From Gammaproteobacteria bacterium (GTDB taxonomy: Bacteria; Pseudomonadota; Gammaproteobacteria; Pseudomonadales; Azotimanducaceae): a stretch of 63,110 nucleotides of DNA. The stretch lies in NCBI GenBank assembly GCA_026708185.1, contig JAPOVK010000064.1:1-63110 (forward strand), read 5' to 3'. Under the pieces are notes generated by a model, which saw only the letters and a list, made by a program, of their open reading frames with translations, had not been told where the DNA came from and did no database searches. A program made the position numbers and the translations under genes. Of this stretch, positions 37,965 through 47,224 are shown piece by piece (positions within the stretch are counted from its first letter, which is position 1; each line of letters begins with the position of its first letter).

Positions 37965-39926
37965 ATGCCGCGAAACCCCAAAACGCCGCAGCCGATCGAT
38001 CCGGAGCAACTCCGGCAGGCGTTCGCCAAACGGGCCTTTGTGCTGTTTGTAGTCGTGGCGGGCCTGTTCAGCGTGCTGGGCGCGCGGCTTGTCTGGTTGA
38101 TGATCGTGCAGTATGAAGAGTACCGGACGCAGTCGGAGGACAACCATCGACAGACGGTGCCGATGGTACCGGTACGTGGTCTGATCTACGACCGGAACGG
38201 CCATCTGCTGGCCGACAACCAGCCGATTCTGTCCATCGCCATCGTCACCGAACTCGTCGGCGATCTCGACCAGACGCTCTTAGACCTCGATGCGCTGGTG
38301 GGCCTTTCGGCGGACGAAAGGTCAGCTTTCAAGGATCGGGTCCGGCGCAAGCGGCGTCCGCTTGAAGAGGTCCCCCTGAAGACCGGCGTCACGCCGGGGC
38401 AACGCGCCATCGTCGAGATCAACCGCCACCGGCTGCACGGTGTTGTGATCAGTCCCGAAAGCGTTCGCCACTATCCGTTCGACGAGCTCCTCGCACACGC
38501 GGTCGGTTCGGTGCGCCGCATCTCCGAGGAAGACCTGATCGACCTCGATGCGCGCCGGTACCGTTCGACGCGCTTCATGGGCAAGCGTGGCGTGGAGGCG
38601 TTCTACGAGCAGTCGCTGCACGGCGAGCCGGGCTTCCGCCAAGTGGAGGTGGATGTCTACGGTGTCGAACGCGGCGAGTTTTCGCGCCAGCGGCCGAGCC
38701 CGGGCCACGATCTGGTCCTGCATCTGGATGTTGACCTGCAGATCGCTGCGACGAGAGCGCTCGGCAGCCGCCGCGGTGCCGTCGTTGCCATCGAGCCGAA
38801 GACCGGCGGCATCTTGGCCTTGGTCAGCAACCCGAGCTACGACCCGAACTTGTTCGTTTCCGGGCTGACGCCTCCACAGTATCAGGCGCTCTTGGACTCG
38901 CGCGACAGGCCGCTGCTCAATCGGGCAACCGACGGGCGCTACGCGCCGGGCTCGACCTTCAAGCCGATCGTCGGATTGGCGGGTTTGGCGCTGGACCTGA
39001 CGGACTGGGAGCGCACCTACGCCGACTACGGCGAGTTCCGTCTGCCGAACCAGCGGCGAGTCTACCGGTCATGGAATTGGCAGCCGGGTCAGCCGGGGGG
39101 CCAGGGGATCGTCAACCTGCGCCAGGCCGTGTTCCGTTCATCGAATGGCTACTTCTACAACCTGGGATCCCAGATGGAAGTGGACGCGTTGCCGGAGTTC
39201 GCGGCGCAGTTCGGTTACGGCCGCGTGCTGTCGCTCGACGTGGCCGATGCCGACGCGGGCGTATTGCCGGACAGCGACTGGAAGCGTGGCGAGCGCGGTG
39301 AACCCTGGTATCCCGGCGATACCGTCAACATGGCGATCGGCCAGGGCGATCTCTTGGCGACGCCGCTACAGGTGGCGACGGTGGCGTCGATCATCGCCAA
39401 TCGTGGACTTTTGGTGCCGCCGAGGATGTTGAAGTCAAGCGATGGCGTGTTGGCGGAGACACTGGCCCCGAATACCCAGCCGGGGCGCGTCGAAGGCCTC
39501 GCCGAGACGGATTGGGAGCAGATGGTCGACGCCATGGAGGATGTCATCCACCTCGGCAATCAGGGGTACTTGCGCAATGGGATTGCGTGGGCCCACATCG
39601 GTCGGGACATCGGCTACCGGCTCGCCGGCAAGTCCGGAACGGCCCAAGTGGTAGAGATCCCCCAAGGCGAGGAGTACGACGAGGAGTTGCTGGACGAGTA
39701 CAGCCGCAAGCACGCGTGGTTCATGGCCTTCGCTCCGGCCGACGATCCCGTGATCGCGCTGTCCGCGTTCGTGGAGAACGGCGGTGGCGGGAGTTCGGTT
39801 GCCGGGCCAATCGTGCGCGAGGTCGTGGATGCGTACTTGCTCGGAAAGCGACCCGAAACCGAGGACCCTACGCCGCCCGCCCTGGCCAGCGACGCGCCAC
39901 TGACTCCGGCCGCGGCCGGGACTTGA
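37965..39926 (+). CDS. mrdA: Penicillin-binding protein 2, elongation transpeptidase
   Basis: Class B PBP that crosslinks side-wall peptidoglycan in the elongasome; 653 residues. A single N-terminal membrane anchor (AFVLFVVVAGLFSVLGARLV, about residues 23-42) is followed by the PBP dimerisation domain and the transpeptidase domain. Active-site motifs: PGSTFKP (SxxK), RSSNGYFY (SxN) and GKSGTAQV (KSG). The TGA stop is immediately followed by the GTG of rodA. Confidence 0.96.
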   Translation: MPRNPKTPQPIDPEQLRQAFAKRAFVLFVVVAGLFSVLGARLVWLMIVQYEEYRTQSEDNHRQTVPMVPVRGLIYDRNGHLLADNQPILSIAIVTELVGDLDQTLLDLDALVGLSADERSAFKDRVRRKRRPLEEVPLKTGVTPGQRAIVEINRHRLHGVVISPESVRHYPFDELLAHAVGSVRRISEEDLIDLDARRYRSTRFMGKRGVEAFYEQSLHGEPGFRQVEVDVYGVERGEFSRQRPSPGHDLVLHLDVDLQIAATRALGSRRGAVVAIEPKTGGILALVSNPSYDPNLFVSGLTPPQYQALLDSRDRPLLNRATDGRYAPGSTFKPIVGLAGLALDLTDWERTYADYGEFRLPNQRRVYRSWNWQPGQPGGQGIVNLRQAVFRSSNGYFYNLGSQMEVDALPEFAAQFGYGRVLSLDVADADAGVLPDSDWKRGERGEPWYPGDTVNMAIGQGDLLATPLQVATVASIIANRGLLVPPRMLKSSDGVLAETLAPNTQPGRVEGLAETDWEQMVDAMEDVIHLGNQGYLRNGIAWAHIGRDIGYRLAGKSGTAQVVEIPQGEEYDEELLDEYSRKHAWFMAFAPADDPVIALSAFVENGGGGSSVAGPIVREVVDAYLLGKRPETEDPTPPALASDAPLTPAAAGT

Positions 39927-41063
39927 GTGCGAGCACAGGCCGTGGCCCGCGACTTCCACTACACCTTGCCGGCCGGCACCGCCCTGGCGCAGCGGCGGCT
40001 GTACAACGTGCACCTGGACTTGACCCTATTGGTCGCATTGATCGCGATCGCGGCATTCGGATTGCTGGTCTTGGATACGGTTAGCGAGCAGGCTGGCATC
40101 GTCACCGGCCAGATGATTCGCGTCGGACTCGCGCTTGCGGCTATGGTCGTGTTGGCCCAACTCGAGCCACGCACTTATCTGCGGTGGGCGCCGATCGTCT
40201 ACCTCGTTGGACTCTCGCTGCTCGTCCTCGTGTTGGTACTGGGCGTCACGGCCAAGGGCTCTACGCGCTGGCTGGACTTGCCGGGACTGCCGCGGTTCCA
40301 GCCCTCCGAGATGATGAAGCTGGCCGTGCCGCTCGCGGTTGCCTGGTACATCCACGAGCGTTCCGTGCCGCCGCGGGGGCGTCATCTGCTGGTCGCCGTG
40401 GGACTGTGCATCGTGCCGGCGGCGTTGATCGCACCCCAACCCGACCTGGGTACCAGCTTGCTCGTCGCCGGGGGCGGTCTGGCCGTGATCGTCTTGGCCG
40501 GTATCCGCTGGTGGCTGGTGGCGGCGGCTGGCGGTGCGATGGTGGCCGCGGCGCCCGTGCTGTGGCTCTTCCTCAACGACTATCAACGCAACCGCATCCT
40601 GACGTTCCTCAACCCGGAACAGGACCCGCTCGGGCATGGCTGGAACATCGCGCAGTCGAAGATCGCGATCGGGTCCGGCGGCTTGTTCGGCAAGGGTCTG
40701 GGGGAGGGTACGCAAAGCCAGCTCGACTTCCTGCCGGAGAGCAGCACGGACTTCATCATCGCGGTCGTCGGCGAAGAGTTGGGTCTGGTCGGGGCCATGC
40801 TGTTGCTGGCGCTCTACCTGGTCGTCATCGCGCGGGCGCTGTTCATGGCCACGAGCTCGCCGACGACGTTCGGGCGCCTGGTGGCAGGCGCGCTGACCTT
40901 GGTCTTTTTCGCCTACGTCTTTGTTAACATCGCGATGGTCTCGGGGCTGTTGCCGGTGGTCGGCGTCCCGTTGCCGCTGGTGAGTTACGGTGGCACCTCG
41001 GCGATCACGTTGCTGGCGGGTTTCGGCATCGTGATGTCGATCCACAGTCACCGCGGGTGGTAG
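39927..41063 (+). CDS. rodA: Rod-shape peptidoglycan polymerase RodA
   Basis: SEDS-family glycosyltransferase that polymerises lipid II with PBP2; 378 residues and about ten transmembrane segments. Visible family motifs are GLPRFQPSEMMKLAVPL, the loop APQPDLGTSLLV with the conserved Asp, SKIAIGSGGLFGKGLGEGTQ, and LPESSTDFI. Starts with GTG directly after the mrdA stop, so translation is coupled. Confidence 0.96.
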   Translation: MRAQAVARDFHYTLPAGTALAQRRLYNVHLDLTLLVALIAIAAFGLLVLDTVSEQAGIVTGQMIRVGLALAAMVVLAQLEPRTYLRWAPIVYLVGLSLLVLVLVLGVTAKGSTRWLDLPGLPRFQPSEMMKLAVPLAVAWYIHERSVPPRGRHLLVAVGLCIVPAALIAPQPDLGTSLLVAGGGLAVIVLAGIRWWLVAAAGGAMVAAAPVLWLFLNDYQRNRILTFLNPEQDPLGHGWNIAQSKIAIGSGGLFGKGLGEGTQSQLDFLPESSTDFIIAVVGEELGLVGAMLLLALYLVVIARALFMATSSPTTFGRLVAGALTLVFFAYVFVNIAMVSGLLPVVGVPLPLVSYGGTSAITLLAGFGIVMSIHSHRGW

Positions 41064-41151
41064 GCAAGCCACGGCCTCAAGCACGTCGCAAGGGATTGTC
41101 GGCTGCTAGGCGCTCTAGGAACAGAATGCGGCTAGGACGATAGGGAAATCA

Positions 41152-42153
41152 ATGAAGGCGCTCCCCACTCTGGCAGCCGCCACGGTCTTGTTGCTGACCC
41201 CCCATGCCGCGACGGCGGATTACACGTCGCGCCCGGAAGTCCAAGCCTACATGGACGAGCTATCCGCTCGACACGGGTTCTCCCGCCAATGGCTGTCCAG
41301 TGTTCTCGCCCGCGCACAACGAAAGGACTCGATTATCGAAGCCATTTCACGACCGGCCGAAAAGGCGAAGCCGTGGCACGAGTACCGCGGCATTTTCGTG
41401 ACCGATGATCGCATCGTGGCTGGCGTCGACTTCTGGCACGAGCACGCCAAGGCCGTGGCGTCTGCGCAGGAGCAATACGGGGTGGCCGCGGAGGTGGTCG
41501 TGGCGATCATCGGTGTCGAGACCTACTATGGCCGCTACCTCGGCCGCTACAGGGTGCTCGACGCCCTGTCGACGTTGGCATTCGACTACCCGCCGCGGGC
41601 GGGCTTCTTCCGGGGTGAACTGACCGAGTTCCTGCGGCTTGTTCGCGAGGAAGGCCACGACCCGTTGACAGCCATGGGGTCCTACGCTGGCGCGATGGGC
41701 TATGGCCAGTTCATTCCGTCGAGTTACCGAGCGTATGCCGTCGACTTCGATGCCGACGGGGTGCGTGACATCTGGACGAACAAGACCGACGCCATCGGCA
41801 GCGTCGCGAACTACTTCGCACGCCATGGCTGGCGCGGACAAGGCCCGGCGGTCGTTCGCGTCGAACTCGGGGATCCGACGCTCGACGAGGTGGCCAATGC
41901 GGGCCTCGAACTCGAGCACACGGTCGGCGCGCTCCGCGCCCGAGGTGTGACGGGCATCGATGCGCTACCGGACGACGCGCGTGCGGCGCTGTTTCGCATG
42001 CAGGCCGCGGACGGCGACGAATACTGGCTGGGGCTGCACGACTTCTACGTCGTCACGCGTTACAACCGGAGCGCTATGTACGCGCTCGCGGTCCTGCAAC
42101 TCGCGGCCGAGATTCGCGGCCACTTCGACGCGGTGGCAGTGGGCGACGGTTGA
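41152..42153 (+). CDS. mltB: Lytic murein transglycosylase B
   Basis: 333 residues. Cleaves glycan strands to 1,6-anhydro-MurNAc ends. It has a cleavable signal peptide (ALPTLAAATVLLLTPHAATA) and no lipobox Cys, so it should be soluble in the periplasm and not lipid-anchored as E. coli MltB is. The catalytic Glu is in AIIGVETYYGRYLG and the SLT-like core continues with MGSYAGAMGYGQFIPSSYR. Its stop overlaps the rlpA start. Confidence 0.93.
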   Translation: MKALPTLAAATVLLLTPHAATADYTSRPEVQAYMDELSARHGFSRQWLSSVLARAQRKDSIIEAISRPAEKAKPWHEYRGIFVTDDRIVAGVDFWHEHAKAVASAQEQYGVAAEVVVAIIGVETYYGRYLGRYRVLDALSTLAFDYPPRAGFFRGELTEFLRLVREEGHDPLTAMGSYAGAMGYGQFIPSSYRAYAVDFDADGVRDIWTNKTDAIGSVANYFARHGWRGQGPAVVRVELGDPTLDEVANAGLELEHTVGALRARGVTGIDALPDDARAALFRMQAADGDEYWLGLHDFYVVTRYNRSAMYALAVLQLAAEIRGHFDAVAVGDG

Positions 42154-42938
42154 TGCTTGGGGGACACCGGGCGGTCGCGATCGGCGCCTGCGTCGCCGGT
42201 GGCCTGGTGACCGGTTGCGCCACCCCCATCGACTCCGGACGCCAAGGATCGCCGACGGTGGAATCGCGGCCGATGCGCGACTCGGCGCCGGCATCGCCGC
42301 CGGCGGGACTTGCCGACCTGCCCGATCCGGAAGTGCGTGCAGACCCGAAGAGCCGTTACGGCAACAGCCCCTATGAGGTCTTCGGCAAACGCTACGAAGT
42401 GCTCGAGTCCGCCGTCGGTTACGACGAGGTCGGCCTTGCCTCGTGGTACGGGGAGAGATTCCACGGCTACACGACGTCGAGTGGCGAGATATACAACATG
42501 TTCACGCTGACGGCCGCTCACAAGACGCTGCCGATCCCGAGCTATGCCCGGGTGACCAACCGAAAGAACGGCCGCACCACGGTCGTGCGGATCAACGATC
42601 GCGGACCGTTTCGCAAGAACCGGCTCATCGATCTGTCCTATGCGTCGGCCGTCAAGCTCGGTTTCGCGGATGTCGGCACGGCTTCGGTGCGGGTCGAGAC
42701 GTTACTTCCCGGTGATGTCGATCCACCGGGTGGGCTCCAGACGAGCTACTTCGTGCATGCCGGTCCGTTCAAGAACCGCGACCGCGCGAACGCGGCCCGA
42801 GTGGATCTGGCGATGGTGGGTGCCGATCCGGCAACGATCCTAGCTGTCGAGGATTCCTTCATGGTACGCATCGGGCCACTCTCCACCCTTCGCGCCGCTG
42901 AACGACTGAAGGCGTTGCTGGTGTTCTGGGATCCTTAA
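42153..42938 (+). CDS. rlpA: Rare lipoprotein A, septal lytic transglycosylase
   Basis: 261 residues. Lipoprotein signal with lipobox LVTGC. The double-psi beta-barrel (about residues 90-180) shows GLASWYGERFHGYTTSSGE, the catalytic region TAAHKTLPIPSYARVTN and RINDRGPF. A SPOR domain follows at the C-terminus (TSYFVHAGPFKNRDRANAA), which binds denuded septal glycan. ATG 42153 overlaps the mltB TGA by one base. Confidence 0.94.
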   Translation: MLGGHRAVAIGACVAGGLVTGCATPIDSGRQGSPTVESRPMRDSAPASPPAGLADLPDPEVRADPKSRYGNSPYEVFGKRYEVLESAVGYDEVGLASWYGERFHGYTTSSGEIYNMFTLTAAHKTLPIPSYARVTNRKNGRTTVVRINDRGPFRKNRLIDLSYASAVKLGFADVGTASVRVETLLPGDVDPPGGLQTSYFVHAGPFKNRDRANAARVDLAMVGADPATILAVEDSFMVRIGPLSTLRAAERLKALLVFWDP

Positions 42939-42973
42939 GGCGGTTGGGGCCATGCAAGAGTAGGAGCAGACGA

Positions 42974-44173
42974 ATGCGGCTAGACAAGACGGCTTGGCGT
43001 TTCGGGGTGGCGGGGTTCGTGTCGCTGACCTGGACAGGCGTAGCGACCGCGGCGCCCCACATCGTGCCCGATCCACCGCCGATCTCTTCGAAGAGCTATG
43101 TGCTGATGGCGGCGGGCACCGACCGCGTGATCGCCGAACGCGACAGCGCCGCGCCGTTGCCGCCCGCCAGCCTCACCAAGATCATGACCAGTTACGTAGC
43201 GGCCGTGGAACTCGATGCTGGACGAATCGCGCTCACCGACGACGTGCCCATCAGCGTGGGTGCATGGAGAACGGGCGGCTCGCGGATGTTCGTGCGCGAA
43301 GGCACGACGGTCAAACTCGAGGACCTCCTGCGCGGGATCGTCATTCAGTCGGGCAACGACGCGAGCGTCGCCGTGGCGGAGTTCATCGCCGGCGACGAGG
43401 ACGCCTTCGGGGACATGATGAACGTCCATGCCAAGGACCTCGGCCTGCGCGATTCACGATTCGTCAACTCGACCGGGCTGCCCGACGACGGGCACTATTC
43501 GTCGGCGCACGATCTCGCCGTTCTTTCGGCCCGTCTGATCGAGCGCTATCCGGACCACTACGCCATGTACCGCGAGCGCGCGTTCACTTTCGCGGACATC
43601 GAGCAACCGAATCGCAACAAGCTGCTCTGGCGCGACAAGTCGGTCGATGGTGTCAAGACCGGCCTGACCGAAGCCGCCGGCTACTGCCTCGTGGCGTCGG
43701 CACTGCGCGACGGTACGCGGTTGATCGTGGCGACCATGGGTGCCGACACCGACAGCCAGCGATTCCAGGACGCCCAGAAGCTTCTTGCCTATGGGTTCAG
43801 ATACTACGAGAACAGGCAGCTCTACGAGGCCGACGAAGTGTTGGCGACGCCGGAGGTTTGGTTCGGGACGGCGGAGTCGGTAGCCGTCGGCGTGTCCGAC
43901 GCGCTGACCATTACCTTGCCGCGCGGTCGCTACGACGATCTCGAAGCGGTCCTGGATTTGCCCCGCAACCTCGAGGCGCCGATCGACGCAGGGGCGCGTA
44001 TCGGTACGGTGCGCGTGACGCTCGAAGACGAGATCCTCGCGGAGGTCGGGCTCCTGGCGCGCAAGGCCGTGCCGGAGGCGAACGTGTTTGCGCGCATGGG
44101 CGACAGTATCTATCTTTTCTTCCGCGACTTGCTCGGCGGCGAGCCCGAGGCGCCCGAGGCGGCAGGGTCGTAA
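42974..44173 (+). CDS. dacA: D-alanyl-D-alanine carboxypeptidase (PBP5/6 type)
   Basis: 399 residues. Removes the terminal D-Ala of muropeptide stems. Signal peptide (FGVAGFVSLTWTGVATAAP), active-site motifs ASLTKIMT (SxxK), QSGNDAS (SGN) and VKTGLT (KTG). The C-terminal PBP5 domain ends in an amphipathic helix (GDSIYLFFRDLLGG) for inner-membrane attachment. Start ATG 42974 with AGGAG upstream. In E. coli ybeD follows; here lipB follows directly. Confidence 0.96.
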   Translation: MRLDKTAWRFGVAGFVSLTWTGVATAAPHIVPDPPPISSKSYVLMAAGTDRVIAERDSAAPLPPASLTKIMTSYVAAVELDAGRIALTDDVPISVGAWRTGGSRMFVREGTTVKLEDLLRGIVIQSGNDASVAVAEFIAGDEDAFGDMMNVHAKDLGLRDSRFVNSTGLPDDGHYSSAHDLAVLSARLIERYPDHYAMYRERAFTFADIEQPNRNKLLWRDKSVDGVKTGLTEAAGYCLVASALRDGTRLIVATMGADTDSQRFQDAQKLLAYGFRYYENRQLYEADEVLATPEVWFGTAESVAVGVSDALTITLPRGRYDDLEAVLDLPRNLEAPIDAGARIGTVRVTLEDEILAEVGLLARKAVPEANVFARMGDSIYLFFRDLLGGEPEAPEAAGS

Positions 44174-44196
44174 GACGGGTTGGCGTGGGACAGGCG

Positions 44197-44832
44197 ATGC
44201 CGCGCCGGCTCTTGGTCAGGAACCTGGGTAACGACACGGTTTACGGCGACGTGCTGCGCGACATGCGCGCGTTTACGGATGCGCGTGCGGCGACCACGGT
44301 GGACGAACTTTGGTTGACCGAACACCGCCCGGTGTTCACCCAGGGCCAGGCGGGCAAGGCCGAGTACGTACTCGCAGCCGGCGACATCCCCGTCGTGCAG
44401 AGCGACCGGGGCGGGCAGGTGACCTACCATGGCCCGGGTCAGATCGTCGGCTACCTGATGTTCGATCTGCACCGCCTCGGCGTCACGGCGCGCGCGTTGG
44501 TGACGGGCATCGAAAAGGCCATTGTCTTGGTGTTGGCAGGCTACGGCGTGACCGGATTCGCGCGACCGGATGCGCCTGGCGTCTATGTCGGGACGGACAA
44601 GATCGCCGCCCTCGGTCTGCGGGTGCGCCGCGGCTGCAGCTACCACGGCCTGGCGTTGAACGTCGACATGGACCTGGCACCGTACGCACGGATCGTGCCG
44701 TGCGGCTTGACCGGAATCGGCATCACCACGCTCGCGACCCTGACCGGCGGATGTACCGTCCCCGAGGTCGCACCGAAGCTCGTCCGTGAACTGGCGAGCG
44801 CCTATGGCTTCGACGTCGTCGAGGAAATCTAG
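44197..44832 (+). CDS. lipB: Octanoyl-ACP:protein octanoyltransferase
   Basis: 211 residues. Transfers octanoyl groups from ACP to lipoyl domains. Motifs: RGGQVTYHGPGQIVGYLMFD, the Lys in GTDKIAALGLRVRRG, GCSYHGLALNV, and the catalytic Cys in IVPCGLTG. ATG 44197 is chosen; an in-frame GTG lies four codons upstream. lipA, often next, is not in the window. Confidence 0.95.
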   Translation: MPRRLLVRNLGNDTVYGDVLRDMRAFTDARAATTVDELWLTEHRPVFTQGQAGKAEYVLAAGDIPVVQSDRGGQVTYHGPGQIVGYLMFDLHRLGVTARALVTGIEKAIVLVLAGYGVTGFARPDAPGVYVGTDKIAALGLRVRRGCSYHGLALNVDMDLAPYARIVPCGLTGIGITTLATLTGGCTVPEVAPKLVRELASAYGFDVVEEI

Positions 44833-44849
44833 AGTTTCAGGACGCGCAC

Positions 44850-46388
44850 GTGAAACCCAACATCCTGTTCGCCTTCGCTGACGATTGGGGCCGCTATGCG
44901 CGCGCCTACGCGGAGCACGAAGGCGCGAATTCGCTCAACGAGCTGATCGAGACGCCCAACTTCGACCGCATCGCCCGGGAAGGCGCCCTGTTCACCAACG
45001 CGCTGGTGCCCGCGCCCTCGTGTACGCCGTGCCGCAGTTCGATCCTCGCGGGCCAGTATTTCTGGCAGACCGGGTTGGGTGCCATTCTGCAAGGCGCGGT
45101 GTGGGACGAGACCATTCCGACCTTCCCGCTGGAACTCGAGGCCAAGGGTGGCTACTTCGTCGGTTACCAGTACAAGGTGTGGAGCCCCGGGCGGACCTTG
45201 AATGCGCCGATCGGCGCCGCGCGGACCCGTTTCGAGCCGGCGGGGCGCAACTTCAACCAGTTCTCCCACTGGGTGACGGCCAACGCGGAGGACTTAGGCG
45301 TAGACGGCGCCAAGGAAGCCCTCTACGACGAGACCCGGCAGAACTTCCGTGCCTTCCTGGATGCGCGTCCGGACGATGCGCCGTTCTGCTACTGGTGGGG
45401 CCCGACCAATACGCATCGCACGTGGGAACGTGGTTCGGGCAAGGCGCTGTGGGGGATCGAGCCGGACGCGTTGAAGGGACGGCTGCCGGCCTTCCTCCCC
45501 GATGTCCACGACATCCGCGAGGACGCGGCGGACTACCTCGGCGAATGCCAGGCCGTGGACAAGGGCCTAGGCGTCATCGTCGAAGAGTTGCGGGCTCGGG
45601 GCGAACTCGACAATACCTTGCTGGTGGTCAGCGGCGACCACGGCATCCCGGGCATGCCGCGCGCCAAGTGCAACCTGTACGACATCGGTTGCGAGGTCGC
45701 GCTGGCTGTGCGCTGGCCGGGACGCGTCCAGTCGGGACGCATCGTTACGGATTTCGTGAATCTGATGGACTTCGGGCCGACGTTCTGCGAGGCAGGGGGC
45801 ATCGACGTCCCGGCGACCATGACAGGCAGGAGCCTGATGCCGGTTCTCACTGATCGGCGCAGCGGCCAGATCGTTCCGGAGCGTGATTACGTCGTGACCG
45901 GGCGCGAGCGCCATGTCGGTGGTGCCCGCGAGGGCTACCTGCCGTATCCGCAACGGTCGTTGCGTACCCGGGATTTCATCTACATCGTCAACTTCGAGCC
46001 TGACCGGTGGCCGATGGGCGACCCGAAGGGGCTCGATGATCCGAACACCACGGCCCCCGACTTCGAGACGCTCGCCTACGATACGTTCGTGGCCTACGCC
46101 GATCTCGACGCCAGCCCGACCAAGGCATGGATGATCCATCACCGGGAGGACCACGATGTGGAACCACTCTACGAGTTGGCCTTCGGCAAGCGCCCGCGGG
46201 AGGAACTCTACGACCTCAACGAGGATCCGCACTACATGAACAACGTGGCGGACGATCCCGCCTACGCCAATGTCCGCAGCCAACTCGAAGGCCGGTTGAT
46301 CGACGTGCTCAGGGCGCAGGACGACCCGCGGCTGATGGAGCAGCCGTGCCGGTACGAGTTCGAACCCTATGCGGGCAAGCCCGCATAG
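44850..46388 (+). CDS. Sulfatase, formylglycine type
   Basis: 512 residues starting with GTG. N-terminal KPNILFAFADDWGRYARAYA carries the paired Asp metal ligands, and the CTPCR at about residues 58-62 fits the CxPxR motif in which the first Cys becomes formylglycine. SGDHGIPG supplies the later metal ligands and the C-terminal ELYDLNEDPHYMNNVA is a common sulfatase ending. No signal peptide is seen, so it may be cytosolic. It lies 17 bp after lipB but is not related to lipoylation. Substrate unknown. Confidence 0.9.
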   Translation: MKPNILFAFADDWGRYARAYAEHEGANSLNELIETPNFDRIAREGALFTNALVPAPSCTPCRSSILAGQYFWQTGLGAILQGAVWDETIPTFPLELEAKGGYFVGYQYKVWSPGRTLNAPIGAARTRFEPAGRNFNQFSHWVTANAEDLGVDGAKEALYDETRQNFRAFLDARPDDAPFCYWWGPTNTHRTWERGSGKALWGIEPDALKGRLPAFLPDVHDIREDAADYLGECQAVDKGLGVIVEELRARGELDNTLLVVSGDHGIPGMPRAKCNLYDIGCEVALAVRWPGRVQSGRIVTDFVNLMDFGPTFCEAGGIDVPATMTGRSLMPVLTDRRSGQIVPERDYVVTGRERHVGGAREGYLPYPQRSLRTRDFIYIVNFEPDRWPMGDPKGLDDPNTTAPDFETLAYDTFVAYADLDASPTKAWMIHHREDHDVEPLYELAFGKRPREELYDLNEDPHYMNNVADDPAYANVRSQLEGRLIDVLRAQDDPRLMEQPCRYEFEPYAGKPA

Positions 46389-46391
46389 GAC

Positions 46392-46437
46392 GCGACCGCT
46401 TCGCGGTCGCCCCGAGATTTCGCTGGCGCGAAATCTC
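46392..46437. terminator. Two adjacent perfect hairpins between convergent genes
   Basis: Hairpin 1 pairs 46392-46399 with 46403-46410 (8 bp, loop TTC). Hairpin 2 pairs 46414-46423 with 46428-46437 (10 bp, arm GAGATTTCGC, loop TGGC). They start 3 bp after the sulfatase stop and lie before the 3' end of the moeB-like gene, so they could end transcription from both sides. Neither is followed by a T-run on the plus strand. A dispersed palindromic repeat is an alternative reading. Confidence 0.55.
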
Positions 46438-46477
46438 CCCGCGGGATGTGGCGCCGAAGGGGGATGGCTGGTCGCTG

Positions 46478-47224
46478 TCAGCGTTCGGCGCAGGTGGGGC
46501 AGTTCGGATCCCGGGACAGCTTGAGCTTGCGCAGTTCCATGCGTTTGGCGTCCAAGTAGAGCACGTAGCCGGTGAGCGTATCCCCCACGCGCGCGACTAC
46601 CTTGATGGCCTCCATCGCCTGGATGCTGCCGACGATGCCGACGAGCGGCGCGGCAACGCCGTTCTCCGCGCAGTTCAGCACCACGTCGGCGGCGTCCGCA
46701 TAGAGGCACTGGTAGCAAGGGGAGTCGGCGCGGCGCGGGTCGAAGACCGCGACTTGGCCTTCCATGCGAATCGCCGCACCCGAGACCAGCGGTCTGCGTT
46801 GTGCAAAGCAGGCCTTGTTGATCGCATAGCGGATCGCGAAGTTGTCCGTCCCGTCGATCACCACGTCCACGTCCGCGATGATCTCGCGGAGCCTCGGTTC
46901 ATCGAGGTTGGCCGCGACGGTGCGCACTTGTGTGTCGGGGTTGATGGCGGCGATGCGGTCAGCGGCCGAGGCGACCTTGTCGCGCCCGAGCGAGTGCTGG
47001 TCGTGGATGATCTGGCGTTGCAGATTGGAGACCTCGACGGTGTCGTGGTCGACCAGGGTCAGGGAGCCGATCCCGGCGGCGGCCAGGTACAACGCCGCGG
47101 GCGATCCCAGGCCGCCAAGTCCGACGATCAGCGCGTGCGCATCAAGCAAGGCATCCTGGCCCGCCACATCGAACTCCGGGAGCATGATCTGGCGGCTGTA
47201 GCGCAGTAACTGGTCGTCGTTCAT
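46478..47224 (-). CDS. moeB: HesA/MoeB/ThiF-family adenylyltransferase
   Basis: 248 residues. Activates the C-terminus of a ubiquitin-like sulfur carrier (MoaD or ThiS) by adenylation. The ATP-binding glycine motif is VGLGGLGSPAALYLAAAG at about residues 34-51, followed by VDHDTVEVSNLQRQI and DGTDNFAIRY. Zinc ligands are CYQC and CPTC. It follows prmC with an ATGA overlap, as moeB follows hemK in E. coli, which favours moeB over thiF; the biochemical partner is not decided by sequence. Confidence 0.88.
   Translation of the reverse strand: MNDDQLLRYSRQIMLPEFDVAGQDALLDAHALIVGLGGLGSPAALYLAAAGIGSLTLVDHDTVEVSNLQRQIIHDQHSLGRDKVASAADRIAAINPDTQVRTVAANLDEPRLREIIADVDVVIDGTDNFAIRYAINKACFAQRRPLVSGAAIRMEGQVAVFDPRRADSPCYQCLYADAADVVLNCAENGVAAPLVGIVGSIQAMEAIKVVARVGDTLTGYVLYLDAKRMELRKLKLSRDPNCPTCAER

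Noticed and set aside
40026-41084. 352-codon antisense frame opposite rodA, rich in His/Asp/Gln
   Set aside because: It is the complement of hydrophobic membrane-helix codons, which always gives such polar shadows.
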